Assembly: GCF_034347425.1 (NCBI RefSeq)
Contig: NZ_CP133779.1
Location: 2,542,001-2,606,000 of the forward strand
Source: Undibacterium sp. CCC3.4
Lineage (GTDB): Bacteria > Pseudomonadota > Gammaproteobacteria > Burkholderiales > Burkholderiaceae_D
Length of the DNA: 64,000 bases
Direction: 5' to 3'
Part shown: positions 37,350 to 46,922 of the stretch, in pieces
How the letters are laid out: each line of letters begins with the position of its first letter
Numbering within the stretch: position 1 is the first letter of the stretch
The notes under the pieces: model-generated
The model's database searches: none
What the model saw: only the letters and a program-made list of their open reading frames with translations
What the model was told of the DNA's origin: nothing
Position numbers and translations under genes: made by a program

Positions 37350-37763
37350 TTACTCCCCTGTTTTGTTCAGATAGGCACTAAAGCCCGTGTCGATATACGC
37401 GGCCGGCGGCAATTCATCGGCCAATACAGCGACATCGATGTCGGCCAGTTCGCTGATGCCTTGCTGTTTCTCATTTTCGTAAATTCCCATGAGTCCGACG
37501 ATCAGTACCAACAAAGGAATGATCAGACCAAGCCGACCGAGCCAAGACGCCGGTCCTGAGAAGGATAAATTGGCACCACCGGCCAATACGCCGCGCCAAG
37601 CCAAAACACGGCTGGGAGCAGCTTTTTTACGTGACAGTGCCAATTGACGCGATTGTGCCAGCCGTTGCAAGGTTGCGGCTGGCAGAGTCTCGGAAGACTC
37701 ATTGAGCGCGCGCTTAATTTTGTACGCAAAGTCGAGATCTTGCGCTTGTTGTGAGTAGTTCAT
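37350..37763 (-). CDS. DUF3619 family membrane protein, candidate anti-sigma factor
   Basis: 137 residues from the ATG at 37763 (AAGGAA 7 nt upstream). An N-terminal cytoplasmic helical region (LDFAYKIKRALNESSETLPA, then LQRLAQSRQLALSR) is followed by one membrane helix (LGLIIPLLVLIVGLMGIY) and a short acidic outer tail. The stop of the sigma factor gene overlaps its start (ATGA). A single-pass protein translated right after an ECF-type sigma factor is the layout of an anti-sigma factor; this role is inference. Confidence 0.8.
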   Translation of the reverse strand: MNYSQQAQDLDFAYKIKRALNESSETLPAATLQRLAQSRQLALSRKKAAPSRVLAWRGVLAGGANLSFSGPASWLGRLGLIIPLLVLIVGLMGIYENEKQQGISELADIDVAVLADELPPAAYIDTGFSAYLNKTGE

Positions 37764-38332
37764 AGCTGGATTCCTTTCGCCTTCAGTGATGCGGCCAATG
37801 CGTGAGTTGCACGGGAACAATGGGTTTTCACGCTGCCTTCCGAGCAGCCCATTGCGGAGGCGGTTTCTGCCACATCCATGTCCTCCCAATAACGCATGAG
37901 GAATGCTTCCCGTTGACGTCCCGGGAGCTTTTTTATTTCATCATCGATAATATTGAGAACTTGTTCGCGTTCAAGCTTGTCGGCGGTCGATTCCGAAGCT
38001 TGCGAGCCTTCTTCTGAGGCGTAATTTTCGAGTAAATCGAAGTTGTCATTTTCATCACTTCCGGCTGGTGTCATGCTCGAAAACAGGCTGACCCAAGTAT
38101 TGCGGACTTTTTCGCGGCGAAAGAAGTCAAGTATGGTGTTTTGCAAAATACGCTGAAACAACATCGGCAGCTCATTGGCGGGCTTGTCACCGTATTTTTC
38201 AGAAATTTTGATCATGGCTTCTTGAACGATGTCCAGCGCCGATTCTTCATTTCTGACCGTATACAAGGCATGCTTGAAGGCGCGTCTTTCGACCCCCTCA
38301 AGGAAGTTGGATAGTTCTTTATCAGTAGCCAT
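37760..38332 (-). CDS. RNA polymerase sigma factor, ECF type (sigma-70 family)
   Basis: 190 residues from the ATG at 38332; an in-frame TTG at 38341 is possible but less likely. Region 2 is seen at HALYTVRNEESALDIVQEAM and ILQNTILDFFRRE. An acidic linker of about 35 residues follows, then region 4 (IKKLPGRQREAFLMRYWEDM, MGCSEGSVKTHCSRATHAL). First gene of a tight operon with DUF3619, DUF3106 and RDD. The stimulus is unknown. Confidence 0.92.
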   Translation of the reverse strand: MATDKELSNFLEGVERRAFKHALYTVRNEESALDIVQEAMIKISEKYGDKPANELPMLFQRILQNTILDFFRREKVRNTWVSLFSSMTPAGSDENDNFDLLENYASEEGSQASESTADKLEREQVLNIIDDEIKKLPGRQREAFLMRYWEDMDVAETASAMGCSEGSVKTHCSRATHALAASLKAKGIQL

Positions 38333-38848
38333 TGTTGGCAATAGTCATATTTTAGTCAGCGATTCTCAGAAATGTGCATTAAGCACTAAGGCCGCAGATG
38401 GTTTTAAAATTGCGCATATGCTAGCAAAAATAGTCCAAAGTGTCTCAAATTTTGTGAATGTAAGCAAAACTGTACGACAACGGCGAAATTATATCGATAA
38501 AGTCACTTGACCAAAATGCTGCGACGCATTACCTTATCAGTCGGCTCCTCAATCTGGGAGCAACCAATGCCTGTACGGACTGAACCACAATGTCAGTGCC
38601 AGCAGGTGCGCTTAAATTAGAAGCTGTTTGTTCTGCCCCATGCCACAAGCGTGAGAAGTCTGTCGTTGTCTGGCCCTGTCGCTGATTGAACGAGCAGATA
38701 AGTCTGGTCTGGAACCCCCTCCAACGGAGAGGTAAAGGAAAAGATGAAACTGCATAAAGGAAGATCAGCTCAAAAGCTTTGGAACGGCGATTTCGCCAGG
38801 AAAGAACATCCGATCAATCTCCTATGGACCTTGAAAGGACAATATAAA
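38333..38848 (+). promoter_or_regulatory. Leader region of the ilvBHC operon with possible small upstream frame
   Basis: A long upstream region of ilvB. A candidate promoter is TTGACC (38507-38512) with a 17-bp spacer to TACCTT (38530-38535), a weak match. A frame of 17 codons at 38567-38620 (MPVRTEPQCQCQQVRLN) has GGGAG 6 nt upstream, and that GGGAGC can pair with a GCTCC about 12 nt before it. It is not rich in branched-chain codons, so a classic attenuator is unlikely. A second start with a good ribosome binding site lies at 38744, in frame with ilvB. Confidence 0.4.
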
Positions 38849-40564
38849 ATGAGTACAGAATTTACAGGCGCAGAGATACTGGTCAAGTGTCTTGCCGAAG
38901 AGGGTGTGGAGCATGTGTTCGGTTATCCGGGCGGTGCCGTACTCTATATCTACGACGCAATCTATAAGCAAGATAAGTTTCAGCATATTCTCGTGCGCCA
39001 CGAACAGGCGGCGATTCATGCGGCCGATGCTTACTCTCGTTCCTCTGATAAAGTTGGTGTGGCGCTGGTGACTTCGGGTCCCGGTGTCACCAATGCAGTG
39101 ACCGGTCTGGCCACTGCGTATATGGATTCGATACCGATGGTCGTCATTTCCGGTCAGGTGCCCAGTGCCGTGATCGGGCAAGATGCCTTCCAGGAATGCG
39201 ACACCGTCGGCATTACCCGCCCCTGCGTCAAGCACAATTTCCTGGTCAAGGATGTGCGCGATCTGGCAGATACGATCAAAAAAGCCTTCTTCATTGCCAC
39301 GACAGGTAGGCCTGGTCCGGTGCTGGTGGATATCCCTAAGGATATCAGCATGCACAAAACCACGTTTTCTTATCCTAAAGAAGTCGAGATGCGCTCGTAC
39401 AAGCCAGTCGACAAAGGGCATGCCGGGCAGATTCGCAAGGCGATGCAATTGTTGCTGCAAGCTGAACGCCCGATGATTTACACCGGCGGCGGCGTGATTC
39501 TCGCGCACGCTTCACCGGAACTCAATAAACTGGTCGACACCTTGGGTTTTCCATGTACCAATACCCTGATGGGTTTGGGGGCGTTCCGTGCCAGCGACGA
39601 TAAATTCGTCGGTATGCCGGGCATGCATGGTACCTACGAAGCCAATATGGCCATGCAACATTGCGACGTGCTCATTGCTATCGGCGCGCGCTTCGATGAC
39701 CGTGTGATCGGCAATACCAAGCATTTCGCTTCAGTCCCGCGCAAGATTATCCATATAGATATCGACCCATCGTCGATTTCGAAACGCGTCAAAGTCGACA
39801 TTCCTATCGTTGGCAATGTCAAAGACGTGTTGCAGGAAATGCTGGCCCAACTGAGTGCCAGTGATACGCGTTCGGAACCGAAAGCCTTGGCGGCCTGGTG
39901 GAAGCAGATCAATGAATGGCGTGGTCGCGACTGTCTCCAGTATCCAAGCTCGGATTTGCTCATCAAGCCGCAATCGGTAGTGGAAAAAGTATGGGAAGTA
40001 ACGAAAGGCGATGCCTTCGTGACCTCTGATGTCGGCCAACACCAAATGTGGGCAGCGCAGTACTATCGTTTCGACAAACCGCGTCGTTGGATCAATTCCG
40101 GCGGCCTCGGCACCATGGGTGTCGGCTTGCCGTATGCGATGGGCGTGCAAATGGCCAATCCTGATGCGACGGTCGCCTGTATTACCGGTGAAGGCTCGAT
40201 ACAAATGTGCATCCAAGAGCTGGCAACCTGTAAACAATATCACCTGACACCGAAAATCATTCTGCTCAACAATCGTGTGCTCGGCATGGTCAGACAATGG
40301 CAGCAAATCGATTACGGTTCGCGCTATTCGGAATCCTATATGGATTCTTTGCCTGATTTTACCAAACTGGTCGAAGCTTACGGTCACGTCGGTATGAAAA
40401 TTGAAAACCCAGCCGACGTTGACGGTGCGGTACGTGAAGCATTTGCGATGAAGGATAGACTGGTGTTCATGAATTTCATTACTGATCAGACTGAAAATGT
40501 GTGGCCTATGGTGAAAGCCGGTAAGGGCCTCACGGAGATGTTGCTCGGTTCGGAGGATCTGTGA
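38849..40564 (+). CDS. ilvB: Acetolactate synthase large subunit
   Basis: Condenses pyruvate with pyruvate or 2-oxobutyrate in valine, leucine and isoleucine synthesis, using ThDP, FAD and Mg. 571 residues from the ATG at 38849 (AAGGA upstream), matching family length. The catalytic Glu52 is in LVRHEQAAIHAADAYSR. The ThDP motif starts GEGSIQMCIQEL and ends ILLNNRVLGMVRQWQ. An in-frame ATG at 38744, also with a good ribosome binding site, would add 35 residues (MKLHKGRSAQKLWNGDF...). The stop overlaps the ilvH start by one base. Confidence 0.96.
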   Translation: MSTEFTGAEILVKCLAEEGVEHVFGYPGGAVLYIYDAIYKQDKFQHILVRHEQAAIHAADAYSRSSDKVGVALVTSGPGVTNAVTGLATAYMDSIPMVVISGQVPSAVIGQDAFQECDTVGITRPCVKHNFLVKDVRDLADTIKKAFFIATTGRPGPVLVDIPKDISMHKTTFSYPKEVEMRSYKPVDKGHAGQIRKAMQLLLQAERPMIYTGGGVILAHASPELNKLVDTLGFPCTNTLMGLGAFRASDDKFVGMPGMHGTYEANMAMQHCDVLIAIGARFDDRVIGNTKHFASVPRKIIHIDIDPSSISKRVKVDIPIVGNVKDVLQEMLAQLSASDTRSEPKALAAWWKQINEWRGRDCLQYPSSDLLIKPQSVVEKVWEVTKGDAFVTSDVGQHQMWAAQYYRFDKPRRWINSGGLGTMGVGLPYAMGVQMANPDATVACITGEGSIQMCIQELATCKQYHLTPKIILLNNRVLGMVRQWQQIDYGSRYSESYMDSLPDFTKLVEAYGHVGMKIENPADVDGAVREAFAMKDRLVFMNFITDQTENVWPMVKAGKGLTEMLLGSEDL

Positions 40565-41055
40565 TGAGACATATCATTTCCATTCTCCTTGAGAATGAAG
40601 CAGGGGCCTTGTCGCGCGTGGTCGGTTTGTTTTCGGCCCGCGGTTACAACATCGAAACCCTGACCGTCGCACCGACCGAAGATGCCACCTTGTCGCGCAT
40701 GACTATCGTCACCAGCGGATCGGATGACATCATCGAACAAATTACCAAGCATCTCAACCGTTTGATCGAAGTGATCAAAGTGGTGGATCTGACCGAAGGT
40801 GCGCACATCGAGCGCGAGCTCATGCTCATCAAGGTCAGAGCAGTTGGTAAAGAACGCGAAGAAATGAAGCGTACCGCCGACATTTTCCGCGGCCGCATCA
40901 TCGACGTCACAGAAAAAACCTACACGATAGAATTGACCGGTAACAAAGGCAAGCTCGACGCCTTCATCGATTCCATCGATCGCGCATCCATACTCGAAAC
41001 CGTGCGTACCGGCGGCTCGGGCATAGGACGCGGCGAACGCATTCTCAAAGTATGA
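40564..41055 (+). CDS. ilvH: Acetolactate synthase small (regulatory) subunit
   Basis: 163 residues. An N-terminal ACT domain (HIISILLENEAGALSRVVGL, FSARGYNIETLTVAPTED) mediates valine feedback inhibition of the IlvB partner, and the C-terminal domain has ELMLIKVRAVGKEREEMKRT. The start shares one base with the ilvB stop (TGATG), so the subunits are translationally coupled. ilvC follows after 56 bp. Confidence 0.96.
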   Translation: MRHIISILLENEAGALSRVVGLFSARGYNIETLTVAPTEDATLSRMTIVTSGSDDIIEQITKHLNRLIEVIKVVDLTEGAHIERELMLIKVRAVGKEREEMKRTADIFRGRIIDVTEKTYTIELTGNKGKLDAFIDSIDRASILETVRTGGSGIGRGERILKV

Positions 41056-41099
41056 ACCGGGCTGTTCACACAGCCGTTTGCAAAAATCATTTAAATTAA

Positions 41100-42660
<1,561 letters not shown>

Positions 42661-42674
42661 TCTTTATGGGCGAT

Positions 42675-42702
42675 ACAAGTAGACATGAGTACGACTACTT
42701 GT
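42675..42702 (-). terminator. Hairpin after the serine protease gene
   Basis: ACAAGTAG / CTACTTGT, 8-bp stem with a 12-nt loop, 17 nt past the minus-strand stop at 42719. The T-rich tract is distant, so termination strength is uncertain; the oppositely oriented terminator array lies next to it. Confidence 0.5.
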
Positions 42703-42718
42703 AGTACCCAAGCGCAGC

Positions 42719-43681
42719 TTACATCGGGCAGTACTGTGCCATTCGATTGTAGACGTCCATCGCGGCAGAGTCAAACAAGGGAGAGAACTGGCTGGTTGGA
42801 AAGGCTGAGGAGATATGTGAATTGACTCCTACGGCATAATTACTGGTGGTCCACGCACCACCGCTGGCACCGAACGTCATGGGATTGTTATCCATGCGAA
42901 CGGTATTATTGGAGATATCGCCTTTGGTGCCGTCCACTGTTTGCATGGTCTCGCCGAAGCCGAAATTTCCCGGGTAGCCGAGTGCCGTCAGGTTAGGATA
43001 AGGGACGTTGCTTTGCAAGCCGAGTGCGCCGCCGCGAGATTCCGAGGTCGTGCGCATGAAGCCGTAATCCACATTGAACGCCATGTTGTGGCTACGATTC
43101 ACCCAAGCTGGATTAATACCTAAGCAGTACGATTGAATTCCTTGCTGACCATTGTTGTTCGGATAATTCTGACGGAATTCGAAATTGGAGAATGCCATAC
43201 CGCTTACGTTATCGACGATGCAGTGTGCGGCCGTCAGCAGTGTGCGGGTATTGCCGACAAATTGAGCCGAGCAAGAATACGCTTCTCCTCTCGAGTTGAC
43301 AAAGAATAGTTTCCCAGCCGTGCTGTAGGGCATGATCGCCATGTTGGCTGCCGTCGGTACACCTTGTTGCTTACCTCCGGAGAGCGGGGCGTTTGGAAAC
43401 ACCGGTTCTATTGTTTGCGATGTGGTATTCCAGCGCGTTTGCTGCTTTGCGTTTTTGAAATAGTAAACATCGTTCTCAGACATCTTTGGTGCTGGCATAG
43501 GAGTGGCCTGTCTGAGTCTTTCCGGGGTCCAGTAGACGCTGCGTGCGGCATTGCGCGGGACGGTGATAATCGTTGCCTCTGGTGTGACAATTTTTTGTCC
43601 CTGGGTCTGCACCTGGGGTGCGGCAAAGGCAGACGGTGCAATCAGCGCGGCGCCGATCAGTGCGTAAACGGTAGGCTTCAT
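42719..43681 (-). CDS. Secreted trypsin-like serine protease (V8-like)
   Basis: 320 residues from the ATG at 43681 (GGAGA just upstream), which puts the signal peptide (KPTVYALIGAALIAPSAFAA) at the N-terminus. The catalytic triad is His153 (LLTAAHC), Asp205 (NVDYGFM) and Ser273 (TFGASGGAW), as in V8-like/glutamyl endopeptidase S1 proteins. A pro-region of about 100 residues precedes the protease domain. It stands alone, convergent with ilvC. Expected to be periplasmic or exported; substrate unknown. Confidence 0.9.
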   Translation of the reverse strand: MKPTVYALIGAALIAPSAFAAPQVQTQGQKIVTPEATIITVPRNAARSVYWTPERLRQATPMPAPKMSENDVYYFKNAKQQTRWNTTSQTIEPVFPNAPLSGGKQQGVPTAANMAIMPYSTAGKLFFVNSRGEAYSCSAQFVGNTRTLLTAAHCIVDNVSGMAFSNFEFRQNYPNNNGQQGIQSYCLGINPAWVNRSHNMAFNVDYGFMRTTSESRGGALGLQSNVPYPNLTALGYPGNFGFGETMQTVDGTKGDISNNTVRMDNNPMTFGASGGAWTTSNYAVGVNSHISSAFPTSQFSPLFDSAAMDVYNRMAQYCPM

Positions 43682-43986
43682 AAATCTCCAAGAAAAGTAT
43701 TTAAAAAAAAAGGCATATAGTTGAAGCTTCAAGTTTTTGACTTGAACAACAGCTTCATTCCGTGTGTAGTGATCGAGCTATCCATTGGTTCTCAGCGGCT
43801 TGCCGAGTGCCCTGGCAGTCGCGTTCGGTGTACCGGGTAGCGGCCATCGACGACTTCAGGTGATAGCCATTTTAGGGAGGAGAAAAGTAACAAACAATCG
43901 GACTAGTACTAATAATTTAACTTTTTTTAATGCAAAGTACCAAAAAAGAAATTTTTAACTTGCCAATGATTTTTGCCATTCAGGGT
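43682..43986. other. AT-rich upstream region of the serine protease gene
   Basis: No gene is seen. The part from about 43880 is AT-rich with poly-T/A tracts, unlike the GC-balanced surroundings. It should hold the protease promoter, but no clear -35/-10 pair was found. Confidence 0.35.
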
Positions 43987-44375
43987 ATCTGACTAGGGTT
44001 TGAACCCCCGGCCTTCAGAGGCTGTCGCAAAAGGGTTTTCAGTCGGTGTCATTACCCTAACTGGTGGCCACGTCATTCCTGCGCGCTTTTGGCAGGAACC
44101 CAGCGGCGTTCGTGCTTAACTGAAAATGCCAGAGATGATCGTGTTTTCAGCGCTGAAAACGACACTGGGTTCCCGCTAAAAGCATGCGGGAATGACGAGG
44201 CTGCGGCATGCGGGAATGACGAGGTATACGGTGTTTCAGGTGTAAAAAAGCGTCCATCAGGCTTTTGCGACAGCCTCTTCAGGCCGGTGAGCGACGAAGG
44301 AGCGATCCGATGGGAGGGGATGCAAACCCGTTCCAGAGGCTTTTCCATCGTCGCTTGCGACGATCCATTAAGTTG
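43987..44375. mobile_element. Composite intergenic element copy 4, core inverted
   Basis: The core spans 44018-44277 (260 bp) with GAGGCTGTCGCAAAAG / CTTTTGCGACAGCCTC ends. It is flanked on both sides by TTCA: CCGGCC-TTCA before and TTCA-GGCCGG after, so removing the core and one TTCA leaves the hairpin CCGGCC-TTCA-GGCCGG. The flanks have the same orientation as in copies 1 and 2, but the core interior reads in the opposite direction (the CAGGAATGAC-type arm comes first). Confidence 0.88.
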
Positions 44376-44390
44376 CTTACTCTAACGGCA

Positions 44391-44450
44391 GACATGTCAC
44401 TCCCCCGTGCTCTCGCCTCGTCATTCCTACGTAGGCAGGAATCCAGTAAC
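44391..44450. repeat. Second copy of a module found in element copy 1
   Basis: CTAACGGCAGACATGTCACT and the following GTGCTCTCGCCTCGTCATTC-type sequence match 13284-13350 inside element copy 1, with a few differences. There it is inside the core; here it lies outside, beyond the right flank. Confidence 0.75.
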
Positions 44451-44501
44451 GATGCGTGTTCCCACATTGATTGTGTCAGAGACGCCATTCTGTCTGTCGT
44501 G

Positions 44502-44547
44502 CCGACGTCAGCGTCAAGGAAACTTGGTTCCTTGACGCTGACGTCGG
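44502..44547 (-). terminator. Perfect 20-bp stem-loop after parC
   Basis: CCGACGTCAGCGTCAAGGAA and its exact complement are separated by the 6-nt loop ACTTGG. It lies 19 nt past the parC stop on the minus strand. There is no T run on either side, so it may act as an mRNA 3' stabiliser or a Rho-linked stop rather than an intrinsic terminator. Confidence 0.6.
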
Positions 44548-44566
44548 TAATGCTATAGCGAATGAC

Positions 44567-46882
44567 TCAGCCGATACGCTGTAAACCGGATGGTTTAACT
44601 TTCGCTTCCAGCAGTTTGCCTTTGCGTGCGCGTTTATTGATATGCGGAGCCAGAGCGTTGGCCGAGAGGGCGATGTCCTGCGCTTTGCCGGCGCGTCCGA
44701 TGCCGCTCACGCGTACCCCTTTCTGGCTGATCGGGATCGCTGCCAGCAGTTTTTCCTCGGCTTCCAAATCGATCAAGGTGACGCCGCGTCCGCCGCTGGC
44801 GAGGGTTTTGATTTCACCCAAGCCGAATACCAGCAAACGACCTTTTTCCGATAAGCAGGCAATCGCACTGGCATCGTCGGCCACTGCCGTCGGCACCAGC
44901 GGCAGATCGCCGGGCTCGAGCGTCATGAAGGCTTTACCGGCTTTCATGCGACCGACCATGTCGGCGATATTGGCACAGAAACCGTAACCGGCGCTCGATG
45001 CCAGCAGCAGCGTGCGCTCGCTCGGGCCGGCATAGTAGTGCAAAATCTTGCTGCCGGCGGCTAAATCGATGAGGGTGGTGATCGGTACGCCATCACCACG
45101 CGCGCCGGGCAGGGCCGACACTGCTACCGAATACACGCGTCCGTTGGAACCGAATACCAGCAATTGGTCGACCGTGCGGCACTCGAACGTGCCGTACAGA
45201 CTGTCGCCGGCTTTGAAACTGAACTGTGCTGCTTCATGCGCATGGCCGCCGCGCGCGCGTACCCAGCCTTTGTCGGAGATTACCACGGTCACCGCTTCAT
45301 CGATGATCTTGGCTTCAGTCGAGGCGCGTGCGGCTTCTTCGATGATGGTGCGGCGCTCATCGCCATACTGCTTGGCATCGCTCTCGATTTCCTTGATCAG
45401 CATGCGCTTCATGGAATTCGGTTGCTCGAGCAAATCTTGCAGCCCCTCTTTTTCTTTGCGTAATTCGCTCAATTCCTGCTGGATCTTGATCGTTTCCAAG
45501 CGCGCTAACTGACGCAAGCGGATTTCCAGAATATCTTCGGCCTGACGTTCCGACAAACTGAATGCCGTCATCAGCGCCGGTTTCGGTTCATCCGATTCGC
45601 GGATGATACGGATGACTTCATCGATATTGAGCAAGACCGCTTCGCGCCCTTCCAAAATATGGATGCGGTCGTCGACTTTCTTGAGGCGGAACTGGGTGCG
45701 CCGGGTGACGGTGATGAAGCGGAAGGCGATCCATTCATTGATGATATCGAGCAGACCCTTCTGACGCGGACGGCCGTCGCCACCGATCATCACCAAATTG
45801 ATCGAGGCCGAGGTTTCCAGCGAGGTATGGGCCAATAACATCTGCATGAATTCAGCTTGATCTTGGTTTTTCGATTTCGGCTCCAGCACTAAACGCACCG
45901 GCGCATCTTTGCCCGATTCGTCGCGTACCGTATCGAGTATCGCCAGGACCGATTGTTTCAGGCTGACCTGTTCCGGCGACAAAGTTTTTTTACCGGTCTT
46001 GATTTTTGGATTAGTGATTTCTTCGATTTCTTCCAACACCTTTTGCGAAGAGGTACCCGGTGGCAGTTCTGTCACCACCGCTTGCCACTGGCCACGCGCC
46101 ATTTCTTCTATCTTCCAACGCGCCCTTACCTTCATGCTGCCACGTCCGTTGGCATACATGTCGGCAATCGCGGCGGCTGGCGTGATGATCTGACCGCCGC
46201 CGGGGAAATCCGGTCCTGGTATCATGCCCATGAGTTCGGCATGTTGCATGCTCGGGTTGCGTATCAGTGCGACTGCCGCGTGCGCCACTTCGCGCAGATT
46301 ATGCGACGGAATTTCAGTCGCCAAACCGACTGCGATGCCGGAGGCACCATTGAGCAGCACGAAAGGCAAGCGGCTCGGCAGTAACTTCGGTTCTTCGGTG
46401 GTGCCGTCATAATTGGGCTGAAAATCGACCGTCCCTTGATCGATTTCATCCATTAATAATTTGGCGATCGGTGTCAGACGTGCCTCGGTATATCGCATCG
46501 CCGCGGCACCGTCGCCATCGCGCGAACCGAAATTACCCTGACCATCGATGAGCGGATAGCGCAAGGAAAAATCTTGCGCCATTCGCACCAGCGCGTCGTA
46601 CACCGATTGATCGCCATGCGGATGCAGCTTGCCGAGTACATCGCCGACCACGGCCGCCGATTTGCGCGGCTTGGCCGCGGCATTGAGACCGAGTTCATTC
46701 ATCGCATACAGAATGCGGCGTTGTACCGGCTTTTGACCGTCACAAACATCGGGTAAGGCGCGACCTTTGACTACCGAAATGGCGTAATCGAGGTAGGCGC
46801 GCTCGGCGAAGGTGGCCAAGGTCAGTGTTTCACCATCGATCGGTGGCGGGCTGGATTCAAATAAATTTGCTTGATCGCTCAT
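44567..46882 (-). CDS. parC: DNA topoisomerase IV subunit A
   Basis: 771 residues, a type IIA topoisomerase A subunit that decatenates daughter chromosomes with ParE. The breakage-reunion domain has the quinolone-resistance region ([20 protein letters not shown]) and the active-site tyrosine Tyr131 in MRYTEARL. The C-terminal beta-pinwheel follows, with shorter repeats than in GyrA, e.g. [20 protein letters not shown]. The partner parE is 40 bp upstream on the same strand, so the two form an operon in the order parE-parC. Confidence 0.97.
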   Translation of the reverse strand: MSDQANLFESSPPPIDGETLTLATFAERAYLDYAISVVKGRALPDVCDGQKPVQRRILYAMNELGLNAAAKPRKSAAVVGDVLGKLHPHGDQSVYDALVRMAQDFSLRYPLIDGQGNFGSRDGDGAAAMRYTEARLTPIAKLLMDEIDQGTVDFQPNYDGTTEEPKLLPSRLPFVLLNGASGIAVGLATEIPSHNLREVAHAAVALIRNPSMQHAELMGMIPGPDFPGGGQIITPAAAIADMYANGRGSMKVRARWKIEEMARGQWQAVVTELPPGTSSQKVLEEIEEITNPKIKTGKKTLSPEQVSLKQSVLAILDTVRDESGKDAPVRLVLEPKSKNQDQAEFMQMLLAHTSLETSASINLVMIGGDGRPRQKGLLDIINEWIAFRFITVTRRTQFRLKKVDDRIHILEGREAVLLNIDEVIRIIRESDEPKPALMTAFSLSERQAEDILEIRLRQLARLETIKIQQELSELRKEKEGLQDLLEQPNSMKRMLIKEIESDAKQYGDERRTIIEEAARASTEAKIIDEAVTVVISDKGWVRARGGHAHEAAQFSFKAGDSLYGTFECRTVDQLLVFGSNGRVYSVAVSALPGARGDGVPITTLIDLAAGSKILHYYAGPSERTLLLASSAGYGFCANIADMVGRMKAGKAFMTLEPGDLPLVPTAVADDASAIACLSEKGRLLVFGLGEIKTLASGGRGVTLIDLEAEEKLLAAIPISQKGVRVSGIGRAGKAQDIALSANALAPHINKRARKGKLLEAKVKPSGLQRIG

Positions 46883-46922
46883 AAGTATTTTGTATTCTTC
46901 AATTCAGGAAAACAGCTGGTAA

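Noticed and set aside
38749..38848. The first 35 codons of the longer ilvB frame as a separate leader peptide
   Set aside because: They are in frame with ilvB without a stop, so they can only be an N-terminal extension; kept as an alternative start instead.
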